Shown here piece after piece: positions 28,419 through 36,568 of a stretch of 64,000 nucleotides of DNA. The notes under the pieces are model-generated. The model was not told where the DNA came from, did no database searches, and worked only from the letters and a program-made list of their open reading frames with translations. Both the position numbers and the translations under genes were made by a program. Origin of the DNA: Limnohabitans lacus (GTDB taxonomy: Bacteria > Pseudomonadota > Gammaproteobacteria > Burkholderiales > Burkholderiaceae_C); assembly GCF_030053395.1 (NCBI RefSeq), contig NZ_JASGBH010000002.1, positions 34,625 through 98,624 of the forward strand, given 5' to 3'. Within the stretch, counting starts at the first letter, position 1, and every line of letters begins with the position of its first letter.

Positions 28419-29621
28419 TCAGCGCGCCAGAATCGCCCACAAAGCGGCCAACTCCACAGCCGTGGCATCGCCACTCACCAAAGCCAATTGTTGGCGAGCT
28501 GCGCCCTTTTGGTCGGCTTGAACCAGGCTGATGGCCGCGTGCAAACGCACTTCGTGCTCACGCCGCAGCCCCCCCAATTCGATCGCCTTGGCGTAGGCCG
28601 CGTTCGCAGCCGACCAGTTTTGGCGCGAGAAATGGACATCGCCTACCGCCGCCCATGAAGCGCCGTCCTTGGCCGACTTTTCCAGTTGCGCAAACAAGGC
28701 ATCGTCTTCCTGGACTTTTTTCTGGGCATCCGTGCGCAATTTGGCGTGTGCAGCAGCCTCAGCGCCTTGGCCCAAGACGCCTGCAGCAAAGCCCTTGGTG
28801 ATGACGCGCACAGCCTCTGAAGGCAAGCCCGCCTTCAAAGCCAATGAGGCCATCTCCACGTATTCAGCGGCATCCTCCATGTTGTCCGTTTGCTCCAACA
28901 GACGGTACAGGTCCAATTCCAATCGAGTGTTCAAACCCGCTTGCTGCGACATGCGGCCGAGCACTTCGGCCCAATAGGGCTTGCTGGGGTAGTTCGACAA
29001 CAACAGCTTGAGGGTGTTCATGTAACCGGCATCGTCCTTGAGCTGGCGGTAGCTGAGCGCCAATGTGCGCAGTTCGGGCTCGGGGGTTTTCTTCGCAGTC
29101 GACGCATCCATGCGGATTTTGGCCTGCATCACACCCACCACTTCTGCGTGCTGGCCAGATGCAGCCAAGGCCTGCACCAAGGCCAGATGGACTGCGGGAT
29201 TGGCGCCGCCATCTTGCAGGTATTGCCGCGCCCACTTCACAACGCGTGCATCGTCCTTCAGTTGCAGACTGGCATTGATCAAGGACTCGAGCAAGGGTCG
29301 TTTGTCCGTTTGCGGCACATCGGCTGAAGTCACCAAAGACTCCAAGGCCTCTGTTGCGAGCTTCCATTTTTGAGCGCGCAAAGCCGCCACCGCTTGCGTG
29401 CGCGAGATCATGTTTTTCTCGTTCGCGGTGAGCTGGGGCACCGCCAAAGCGTCACGCAGCAAACCCAAGGCTTGATCGTTTTGGTTGTTCTTGATCGCTT
29501 CTTGCGCCGCCGCCAAAGGCTTGATCACTTCATTGCGCAGGGTGCCCTGCGCCAGGACAGAGCCGGCACAAAGGCCCAAAGCGCCAATCCATAAGCTCAA
29601 CTGCTGCAGATACTTGTTCAT
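28419..29621 (-). CDS. exported TPR-like helical repeat protein, unknown function
   Basis: 400 residues. A signal peptide (LSLWIGALGLCAGSVLAQG) indicates export to the periplasm. The rest is alpha-helical, with repeats of small and large residues spaced as in tetratricopeptide repeats, for example NNQNDQALGLLRDAL, NPAVHLALVQALAASGQHAEV, DGASWAAVGDVHFSRQNWSAANAAYAKAIELGG. The last is a clear TPR. I do not recognise a named family. It has its own operator-like palindrome (29676-29691) 55 bases upstream, linking it to the sugar regulon. TPR proteins are known partners of some TonB systems, so a role next to TonB/ExbBD or the receptor is a plausible guess only. Confidence 0.8.
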   Translation of the reverse strand: MNKYLQQLSLWIGALGLCAGSVLAQGTLRNEVIKPLAAAQEAIKNNQNDQALGLLRDALAVPQLTANEKNMISRTQAVAALRAQKWKLATEALESLVTSADVPQTDKRPLLESLINASLQLKDDARVVKWARQYLQDGGANPAVHLALVQALAASGQHAEVVGVMQAKIRMDASTAKKTPEPELRTLALSYRQLKDDAGYMNTLKLLLSNYPSKPYWAEVLGRMSQQAGLNTRLELDLYRLLEQTDNMEDAAEYVEMASLALKAGLPSEAVRVITKGFAAGVLGQGAEAAAHAKLRTDAQKKVQEDDALFAQLEKSAKDGASWAAVGDVHFSRQNWSAANAAYAKAIELGGLRREHEVRLHAAISLVQADQKGAARQQLALVSGDATAVELAALWAILAR

Positions 29622-29675
29622 GATGTTCCTTGGGTCATGGGCTCAAAAGTCTTGCGATTGTCTTGAATAAAGTCC

Positions 29676-29691
29676 TCAAAATCGATTGCAA
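29676..29691. promoter_or_regulatory. LacI-type operator upstream of the TPR-like gene
   Basis: TCAAAATCGATTGCAA: core ATCGATTGCAA identical to the perfect operator at 28336, left arm degraded. It lies 55 bases before the TPR-like gene start. Confidence 0.65.
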
Positions 29692-29732
29692 AGCCTTCAT
29701 GTAACCAAAATGAATCTTTCAACAGGCCTCCA

Positions 29733-29766
29733 AATAAAGAAAAAAGCCGCTCACGTGAGCGGCTTT
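29733..29766 (-). terminator. rho-independent terminator after the Bug receptor gene
   Basis: AAAGCCGCTCACGTGAGCGGCTTT, a perfect 24-base palindromic stem; on the minus strand it is followed by TTTTCTTTATTT. It ends the minus-strand transcript of the Bug receptor at 29787-30773. Confidence 0.8.
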
Positions 29767-29786
29767 CGTCAGAGCAAACCGAAGGA

Positions 29787-30773
29787 TCAGTCGGCGTACT
29801 TGCCTGCTGCGTCCACCGCGGCTTTGATCTTGATCATCTCGGCAGCCACGAACTTCTTGTGCTCTTCTGGCTCGACGCGCTTGTCGTTGACCACCAGAGC
29901 GCCCAGACCTTCGTTCTTCTTGACGAACTCAGGGTCCTTGAGTGCTTTCTTCAGCGCATCGTTGAGCGTTTTGGTGATGGCCGCTGGTGTGCCTTTGGGC
30001 GCATACAGACCGTGCCAGATGGTCAGGTTAAAGCCTTTGAGGCCCATTTCCTGCAGACTTGGATAGTGCTTGAGCACAGGGTGATTGCTCAATGGCTTGG
30101 CAGTGGTCACAGCAAAAGCTTTGACACGGCCCGACTCGATCTGTTGTGTGGTGTTGGTGGTCTGGTCGCACATGACATCAACCTGGCCGCCAATCAAAGC
30201 AGTCATCGCCGGTGCTGTACCGCCAAATGGGATGGTGGTCATCGCCTCTTTGGACTGCAAATTGGATTGCCAGAGCAAACCACAGATGTGCGATGCAGAA
30301 CCCAAACCCGCGTGGGCAATGTTCAGGTTGCCAGCGTTCGCACGGATGTAGTTTTCAAAGTCACGGTAGGTGTTGGCGGGCAACTGGGGCTTGCCAATCA
30401 AGGTCATGGGGACGTCGTTGACCATGCCCAGGAACTCGAAGTCTTCCAGTGGTTTGTAGGAAATTTTCCGATACAAGGCAGGTGTCGCAGCCATACCGAT
30501 GTGGAACAACAAAAGGGTATGGCCATCTGGTGCCGCCTTGGCGACCTTATTGGCACCAATGGTCCCGCCAGCGCCCGCGGAGTTTTCCACCACGAAATTG
30601 CCGCCGGGTACGAATTTGCGCATGGCTTCCGCCAAATCGCGAGCGACACGGTCGGTCGGGCCACCTGCGGCGAAAGGCACCACGATGGTCACGGGCTTTG
30701 AACCAGGAAATGTCTGAGCTTGTGCGCCCACGACCACTGCGGCCAAAGCCGCCATAGCAAACCATTGCTTCAT
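29787..30773 (-). CDS. Bug-family tripartite tricarboxylate transporter substrate receptor
   Basis: 328 residues. Signal peptide ending at AQAQ, then the conserved KPVTIVVPFAAGGPTDRVAR segment, GAGGTIGANKVAKAAPDGHTLL and C-terminal VKKNEGLGA typical of Bug (TctC) periplasmic receptors. These bind small organic acids and work with TctAB membrane proteins; no TctAB is next to it, which is common in Burkholderiales where Bug receptors are greatly expanded. The gene appears monocistronic with its own terminator. Confidence 0.9.
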   Translation of the reverse strand: MKQWFAMAALAAVVVGAQAQTFPGSKPVTIVVPFAAGGPTDRVARDLAEAMRKFVPGGNFVVENSAGAGGTIGANKVAKAAPDGHTLLLFHIGMAATPALYRKISYKPLEDFEFLGMVNDVPMTLIGKPQLPANTYRDFENYIRANAGNLNIAHAGLGSASHICGLLWQSNLQSKEAMTTIPFGGTAPAMTALIGGQVDVMCDQTTNTTQQIESGRVKAFAVTTAKPLSNHPVLKHYPSLQEMGLKGFNLTIWHGLYAPKGTPAAITKTLNDALKKALKDPEFVKKNEGLGALVVNDKRVEPEEHKKFVAAEMIKIKAAVDAAGKYAD

Positions 30774-30893
30774 ATCAGCACTCCTTATAAGTGCGCTCAG
30801 TGTAAATCCCGACGGGGCGAGCCACCATCGCGGGAATTACTTAGCGGTTTGCCCTAATGACTTGGCCCTACTGGGGGCAGGGCCAAGCAGCAC

Positions 30894-32150
30894 TCACTGG
30901 TAGCTGCGTGCGTCTTCGATGACTTTGCCATCGTTGGCCAAACTGCCCACGGCCACCAACTGCACATCGCCGCGCAGCTTGGTCACGTCGCGCACGGCGT
31001 CTGCAATGCGGGTCTTGAGGGCATCGTCCGCCGTGTTGGCGGTTTCCACGCGCAAGGCCATTTGGTCGTTGGCCATCTCTCCGCTCACCACCAAGCGGGC
31101 TTTGCTGACTTCTGCAAATCGCTTGACGATCTCGGCCACCTGGCCGGGGTGCACAAACATGCCGCGCACTTTGGTGGTTTGGTCGGCGCGGCCCATCCAG
31201 CCTTTGATGCGCTGGTTGGTGCGGCCTGTGGGGCAAGTGCCGGGCAAGATGGCCGACAAGTCACCCGTGCCAAAGCGGATCAGGGGGTAATCGGGGTTGA
31301 GGCTGGTCACGACCAACTCGCCCACTTCGCCTTCAGGCACGGGGTCACCCGTGCCGGGGCGCACGATCTCGACGATCACGCCTTCGTCCAGCACCAGGCC
31401 TTCGCGGGCCGAGGTTTCATAAGCGATCAAGCCCAGGTCGGCCGTGGCGTAGCACTGGTAACCGGCCACGCCGCGCTCGGCCATCCAGTCGCGCAGGCTG
31501 GGCGGAAAAGCTTCACCCGACACCAAGGCCTTGCGCACGCTGGGCAAAGCCACGCCTTGCTCGGCGGCTTTTTCAAGGATGATTTTCAAAAAGCTGGGCG
31601 TGCCGATGTAGCCCGCTGGCTGCAGCTCGGCCATGGCGCCAACTTGTTGTTCGGTCTGGCCCGTGCCACCGGGGAACACGGTGCAGCCCAGGGCGTGTGC
31701 GCCGGTTTCCATCATGGAGCCCGCTGGCGTGAAGTGGTAGCTGAAGCTGTTGTGGATCAGCTCGCCGGGGCGAAAGCCTGCTGCAAACATGGCCCGTGCC
31801 ATGCGCCAGTAGTCGCCACGGGTGCCTTCGGGTTCGTAGATCGTGCCGGGGCTGGCGAAAACGCGGGTCATGCCCTTGCCAAAGCCCAAAGCGCTGAAGC
31901 CACCAAACACGCTGCCACCGGCTGCACGCGAAGCCTTTTGGCGCTCGAGCAATTCGTACTTGCGGATCACCGGCAATTGGGCCAGCGCGGCGCGGCTGTT
32001 GACTTTGGCGGCATCCACACCCTGGAGCAATTGGGCAAATGCAGGGGCGTGGACTTGGGCATGCGCAATCTGTGCAGGCAAAGCGGCCATCAAGGCGGCT
32101 TCACGAACTTGCGGGTCGCGCGTTTCCAAGGCATCAAAGTGCTGGGACAT
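30894..32150 (-). CDS. phenylacetate-CoA ligase family AMP-forming ligase
   Basis: 418 residues, start MSQHFDALETRDPQVREA at 32150. Visible segments PGTIYEPEGTRGDYWRMARAM, FSYHFTPAGSMMETGAHALG, YQCYATADLGLIAYE and FGTGDLSAIL match the PaaK-like branch of the ANL superfamily; the C-terminal domain has GRADQTTKVRGMFVHPGQV. These enzymes activate aryl or short carboxylic acids to acyl-CoA in the cytoplasm. It is the last gene of the liv/CoA-ligase module, 57 bases after livF, and probably activates the imported acid. The substrate is unknown. Confidence 0.87.
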   Translation of the reverse strand: MSQHFDALETRDPQVREAALMAALPAQIAHAQVHAPAFAQLLQGVDAAKVNSRAALAQLPVIRKYELLERQKASRAAGGSVFGGFSALGFGKGMTRVFASPGTIYEPEGTRGDYWRMARAMFAAGFRPGELIHNSFSYHFTPAGSMMETGAHALGCTVFPGGTGQTEQQVGAMAELQPAGYIGTPSFLKIILEKAAEQGVALPSVRKALVSGEAFPPSLRDWMAERGVAGYQCYATADLGLIAYETSAREGLVLDEGVIVEIVRPGTGDPVPEGEVGELVVTSLNPDYPLIRFGTGDLSAILPGTCPTGRTNQRIKGWMGRADQTTKVRGMFVHPGQVAEIVKRFAEVSKARLVVSGEMANDQMALRVETANTADDALKTRIADAVRDVTKLRGDVQLVAVGSLANDGKVIEDARSYQ

Positions 32151-32207
32151 GAAATTCTTTCGGGGGAACTGCTGGGAGAGGGGCGGCAAAAGGGCGCACA
32201 GAAAGCA

Positions 32208-33017
32208 TTAGGCCAACCAGCGCTTGCGGCGCTTGTAGCTCTTCACGTCCTTGAAGCTCTTGCGCTCGCCACCGCCCACGCCCAGGTAGAACTCCTTGAC
32301 GTCTTCGTTGGTGCGCAGGTATTCGGCAGCGCCGTCCATCACCACGCGGCCAGACTCCATGATGTAGCCGTAGTCGGCGTATTTCAGGGCCATGTTGGTG
32401 TTCTGCTCGGCGATCAAGAAGGTGACTTTTTCCTTCTCGTTCAAGTCTTTCACGATGTTGAACACCTCTTCCACGATTTGTGGCGCCAAGCCCATGGAAG
32501 GCTCGTCGAGCAAGACCATGTTGGGGTTGGACATCAGGGCGCGACCGATGGCGCACATTTGCTGCTCACCGCCCGAGGTGTAGGCCGCTTGCGAGGTGCG
32601 GCGGGTCTTCAGACGTGGGAAGTAGTTGTAGACCTTCTCGAGGTTGGCCGCGATCTCGCCCTTGTCGGTGCGGGTGTAGCTGCCGGTCATCAGGTTTTCT
32701 TCAATGCTCAGGTGGGCAAAGCAGTGGCGGCCTTCCATGACCTGCACCACACCGCGGTTGACCAGATCGGCGGGCGAGAGGTTCTCGATGCGCTCACCGC
32801 GCAACTCGATGGAGCCCTTGGTCACTTCACCGCGCTCGCCCTTGAGCAAGTTGGAGATCGCACGCAGTGTGGTGGTTTTGCCGGCGCCGTTGCCGCCGAG
32901 CAATGCCACGATGCCTTGCTCGGGCACTTGCAGGGACACGCCCTTGAGCACCAAGATCACGTGGTTGTAAATGACTTCAATGCCGTTGACGTTCAGAACA
33001 ATGTTTTTTTCGCTCAT
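32208..33017 (-). CDS. livF: branched-chain-type ABC transporter ATP-binding protein LivF
   Basis: 269 residues with Walker A GGNGAGKTT, signature YTSGGEQQM (in place of the canonical LSGGQ), Walker B MVLLDEPSMGLAP and VTFLIAEQ, all typical of LivF-type ATPases. The lysine-rich C-terminus (KSFKDVKSYKRRKRW) is an extension seen in this cluster type. It energises the importer together with LivG, LivH and LivM. In this operon it lies after the substrate-binding protein, separated by a 131-base gap rich in hairpins. Confidence 0.92.
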   Translation of the reverse strand: MSEKNIVLNVNGIEVIYNHVILVLKGVSLQVPEQGIVALLGGNGAGKTTTLRAISNLLKGERGEVTKGSIELRGERIENLSPADLVNRGVVQVMEGRHCFAHLSIEENLMTGSYTRTDKGEIAANLEKVYNYFPRLKTRRTSQAAYTSGGEQQMCAIGRALMSNPNMVLLDEPSMGLAPQIVEEVFNIVKDLNEKEKVTFLIAEQNTNMALKYADYGYIMESGRVVMDGAAEYLRTNEDVKEFYLGVGGGERKSFKDVKSYKRRKRWLA

Positions 33018-33043
33018 GGTCTTTGCCTATTCAACTTTCCAGG

Positions 33044-33147
33044 GTTTGCCCAAATGAAAGCGCCGAAGGAATCTCTCTCGAGGCTTTCATTTGGTGGCTG
33101 CAGCATGCAGCCACCGCCCCACCGCTTGCGCGGCGGGGTCAGATGCC
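33044..33147. repeat. intercistronic hairpins between livK-like and livF
   Basis: Three consecutive inverted repeats: CCAAATGAAAGC/GCTTTCATTTGG (arms 33050-33061 and 33083-33094), GTGGCTGC/GCAGCCAC around 33093-33113, and a GC-rich CCCC-A-CCGC/GCGG-C-GGGG stem at about 33116-33137. They follow the livK-like stop on the minus strand and have no clean T-run, so mRNA stabilisation or attenuation is more likely than full termination. Confidence 0.6.
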
Positions 33148-33148
33148 A

Positions 33149-34486
33149 TCAGGACTGGCAGTCCGCAGCGGTGCGGCGTGTGATTTTCTTTTCAGCAGCG
33201 TACTTGTCAGCAGCGGCCTTGACCATGGGCTTGATGATTTGCTCATCGGCCTGGTACCAGTCGCTGGAGAACTCCCACTTGCTGCCGTTCCATGTGTGGA
33301 TACGGGCCCAGTTGGCGCCCATGTGATCAGCGCAGGAAGTCGACACAGGACGCAGCACGCCCTTGAAGCCCAACGCATCCAGCTTGGGCTGGGTCAGGTT
33401 CAGGTTTTCATAACCCCAACGGGCTTGCTCACCGGTCATGACCTTGCCTTTGCCAAAGCGCTCTTGTGCTTGGCGAACACCTTCCACAGCGAACATGGCG
33501 CTGAACAAGCCGCGCATGTAAAGCACTTCGCCCACTTCATCCTTGGGGCCGGTGCCTTGGCCTTTGGCGTGCAACTTCTCGAGCACTTCCTTGACCACTG
33601 CAGAGCCTTTTTCCACGCCGTGCTGCATGGTGATGGCGTTGTAGCCTTTGGCGCCCATGCCAACGTCTTTGACATCAGGCTCGGCACCAGCCCACCAGAC
33701 GCCATAGATCTTCTCGCGGGGGTAACCGGTAGCTTGTGCTTCCTTGAGCAAGGTGGAGTTCATCACACCCCAGCCCCAGTTGACGACATAGTCGGGACGG
33801 CTCTGGCGGATTTGCAACCAGGTGGATTTCTGCTCCACGCCTGGGTGCGTCACAGGCAGCAAGCTCAGCTTGAAGCCACTCATGGCGGCATGCTCTTGCA
33901 AAATTGGGATGGCTTCTTTGCCGAATGGGCTGTCGTGGTAGACCAAAGCGATGTGCTTGCCCTTGAGCTTGTCAGCGCCGCCGAGTTTCTTGGCGATGTC
34001 TTGCATGATCACGTCGCCAGCCACCCAGTAAGTGCCGGCCAAGGGGAAGTTCCACTTGAACACGCCACCGTCAGCCGACTCGCTGCGGCCATAGCCTGCA
34101 GTGATCAAGGGGATTTTGTCGTTGGGGGCTTTTTCGGTCAGCGCAAAAGTGATGCCGGTGGACAAAGGCTGGAACACGGTCGCGCCGCCGTTCTTGCCTT
34201 TCAGGCGCTCATAGCACTCCACACCACGGTCGGTGGCGTAGCCGGTTTCGCACTCTTCAAAAGAGGCTTTCACGCCGTTGATACCGCCGCGGGCATTGAC
34301 CAGCTTGAGGTAATCGACGTAGCCGTTGGCAAACGGCACGCCATTGGGGGCGTAAGCGCCGGTGCGGTACACCAACACGGGGAAGAACTGCTCTTTGGTT
34401 TGAGCCGTTGCCACAGTGCTGACCAGCGCACTGGCAAGGCCTGCAGCAGCCACCGTGGTGGCGAGGGCGAGTTGACGAAGCTTCAT
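33149..34486 (-). CDS. ABC transporter substrate-binding protein, LivK-like
   Basis: 445 residues, start MKLRQLALATTVAAAG at 34486 with AGGAGACA before it. Signal peptide ending near VATAQ. The periplasmic-binding fold shows VLVYRTGAYAPNGVPFANGYVDYLKL, GINGVKASFEECETGY and LPVTHPGVEQKSTWLQIRQSRPDYV. It is longer than E. coli LivK (about 369), as is usual for binding proteins that serve aromatic or amide substrates rather than leucine; this is inference. It is followed by the hairpin region and then livF. Confidence 0.9.
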   Translation of the reverse strand: MKLRQLALATTVAAAGLASALVSTVATAQTKEQFFPVLVYRTGAYAPNGVPFANGYVDYLKLVNARGGINGVKASFEECETGYATDRGVECYERLKGKNGGATVFQPLSTGITFALTEKAPNDKIPLITAGYGRSESADGGVFKWNFPLAGTYWVAGDVIMQDIAKKLGGADKLKGKHIALVYHDSPFGKEAIPILQEHAAMSGFKLSLLPVTHPGVEQKSTWLQIRQSRPDYVVNWGWGVMNSTLLKEAQATGYPREKIYGVWWAGAEPDVKDVGMGAKGYNAITMQHGVEKGSAVVKEVLEKLHAKGQGTGPKDEVGEVLYMRGLFSAMFAVEGVRQAQERFGKGKVMTGEQARWGYENLNLTQPKLDALGFKGVLRPVSTSCADHMGANWARIHTWNGSKWEFSSDWYQADEQIIKPMVKAAADKYAAEKKITRRTAADCQS

Positions 34487-34538
34487 GGTTTGTCTCCTGT
34501 TAAAAGTAGGTGGAAGCACTTGGGAAAAACACTTGGAA

Positions 34539-35615
34539 TCAATGAGGGAAGGGCCACAGGCGCAATTTTTGTTTGGCCACAGACCACAGTTTGGCCAAGC
34601 CATGCGGCTCGACGATCAAGAACCAGACAATCAAGGCGCCAAAGATCATGTACTCGGTGTGGGACACGGTGGCGGTCGAAATTTCGACACCGAAAACAGC
34701 CCCCAATGCGGGCAGGAACTGGTTCAAGAAGATGGGCAAGATCACAATGAACGCAGCGCCGAAGAAGCTGCCCATGATGGAGCCCATGCCGCCAATGATG
34801 ACCATGAAGAGCAGCTGGAACGAGCGGTCGATCGAAAACGCCGCTGGCTCCCACGAGCCCAGGTGCACAAAGCCCCACAAGGCACCCGCCACGCCCACAA
34901 TGAATGAGCTCACGGCAAACGCACTGAGTTTGGCGTAGACCGGGCGGATGCCGATCACGGCAGCAGCCACGTCCATGTCGCGGATGGCCATCCACTCACG
35001 ACCGATCGCCGAACGCACCAGGTTTTTGGCCAGCAAGCCAAACACGACCAAGAAGCTCAAGCAGAACAAATACTTTTCCAGTGGGGTATCGATGCCCAAG
35101 CCGAACACATTCAAATTGGACACGGACACCGAACCGGAGGCGTTGTTGTTGGTGAACCAACCCACGCGCAAGAATGCCCAGTCGCAAAAGAATTGCGCAG
35201 CCAACGTCGCCACAGCCAGGTACAGCCCTTTGACGCGCAAACTGGGCACACCAAAGAAGATACCCACCAGCGTTGCAAAGAAGCCACCGGACAACAGCGC
35301 CAAGATCAAAGGCATGCCATCAATTCGGATGTAGGTGTTGTAGGCCATGTAGGCCCCCACCGCCATGAAAGCGCCTGAGCCGAGCGAAATCTGACCGCAG
35401 TAACCGACCAGGATGTTCACACCCAGGGCTGCCAAAGACAAAATCAAAAATGGGATCAGGATGGCGCGGTACATGTACTCGTCCACCAGCATCGGCACAC
35501 CGATGAAAGCAAACGCGACGAGTGCCAGGATGGCCCAGCGGTCTTGGGCAATCGCAAAGATCTGCTGGTCTTTGCGGTAGGTGGTTTTGAATTGACCGTT
35601 TTCTCTGTAAAACAT
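34539..35615 (-). CDS. livM: branched-chain-type ABC transporter permease LivM
   Basis: 358 residues, eight or more membrane helices, starting MFYRENGQFKTTYRKDQQIFAI. Segments GYCGQISLGSGAFMAVGAY and IRDMDVAAAVIGI are LivM landmarks; the latter is the cytoplasmic loop that contacts the ATPases. It lies 11 bases after livH and 52 bases before the livK-like gene. Confidence 0.93.
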   Translation of the reverse strand: MFYRENGQFKTTYRKDQQIFAIAQDRWAILALVAFAFIGVPMLVDEYMYRAILIPFLILSLAALGVNILVGYCGQISLGSGAFMAVGAYMAYNTYIRIDGMPLILALLSGGFFATLVGIFFGVPSLRVKGLYLAVATLAAQFFCDWAFLRVGWFTNNNASGSVSVSNLNVFGLGIDTPLEKYLFCLSFLVVFGLLAKNLVRSAIGREWMAIRDMDVAAAVIGIRPVYAKLSAFAVSSFIVGVAGALWGFVHLGSWEPAAFSIDRSFQLLFMVIIGGMGSIMGSFFGAAFIVILPIFLNQFLPALGAVFGVEISTATVSHTEYMIFGALIVWFLIVEPHGLAKLWSVAKQKLRLWPFPH

Positions 35616-35626
35616 GATGAATCTCC

Positions 35627-36556
35627 TTACACGCGGTCAATGATTTTTTCGCCAAACAGGCCTTGCGGACGGAACAGCAAGAACACCAGCGCCAGCACAT
35701 AAGCAAACCAGATTTCAATACCGCCACCGACCATGGGGCCGATGTAAACCTCGGAGAGTTTTTCGCCGACACCGATGATCAGGCCGCCGATGATGGCGCC
35801 GGGCACCGAAGTCAGACCGCCCAAAATGATCACCGGCAAGGCACGCAAAGCCACGGTGGTCAGCGAGAACTGCACCCCCATCTTGGAGCCCCAGATGATG
35901 CCGGCCACCAGCGCGGTGATACCGGCCACAAACCAGACAATGACCCAGATGCGGTTGAGTGGAATACCGATCGACTGCGCTGCCTGGTGGTCATCCGCCA
36001 CAGCGCGCAGAGCACGACCCGTGCTGGTTTTTTGGAAGAACAGGGACAGAACCACCACCAACAATGCGGCGATGCAAGCAGCGTAAACATCTTCCAAGTT
36101 GACCAGAACACCGCCTTCAAAAATCGAATCCAACAAGAAAATCGGATCCTTGGGCATGCCCACATCGATTTTGTAAATGTCGCTGCCAAAGATCGTCTGA
36201 CCCAAACCGTCGAGGAAGTAAGTGATGCCCAAAGTGGCCATCAACAGGGTCACGCCTTCTTGGTTGACCAAATGGCGCAAGACCAGTTTTTCAATCAAAG
36301 AGGCCAACACAAACATCAGCGCAGCGGCACAGATGAAGGCCAGCAAATTGCCCAGGAATTTGTTGTCCAAGCCCAACCAAACCGGGATCCACTCGGCAAA
36401 GCGGGCCATGGCCAATGCGGCAAACAGCACCATGGCGCCTTGCGCAAAGTTGAAAACACCCGAGGCCTTGAAAATCAGCACAAAGCCAAGGGCCACCAAG
36501 GCGTACAGCATGCCCGCCATGAGGCCGCCAAAAAGAGCTTCCAGAAAAAATGCCAT
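35627..36556 (-). CDS. livH: branched-chain-type ABC transporter permease LivH
   Basis: 309 residues, about eight membrane helices. GGLMAGMLYALVALGFVLIFKASGVFNFAQGAM is the family N-terminus; RALRAVADDHQAAQSIGIPLNR is the ATPase-contact loop. With LivM it forms the membrane channel. It starts 12 bases after livG. Confidence 0.93.
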   Translation of the reverse strand: MAFFLEALFGGLMAGMLYALVALGFVLIFKASGVFNFAQGAMVLFAALAMARFAEWIPVWLGLDNKFLGNLLAFICAAALMFVLASLIEKLVLRHLVNQEGVTLLMATLGITYFLDGLGQTIFGSDIYKIDVGMPKDPIFLLDSIFEGGVLVNLEDVYAACIAALLVVVLSLFFQKTSTGRALRAVADDHQAAQSIGIPLNRIWVIVWFVAGITALVAGIIWGSKMGVQFSLTTVALRALPVIILGGLTSVPGAIIGGLIIGVGEKLSEVYIGPMVGGGIEIWFAYVLALVFLLFRPQGLFGEKIIDRV

Positions 36557-36568
36557 GTTCTTGTCTCC

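Noticed and set aside
31062-33326. 754-codon frame antisense to the CoA ligase and livF
   Set aside because: It spans two clear genes and an intergenic gap, has no family motifs, and has the typical codon-bias shadow composition.
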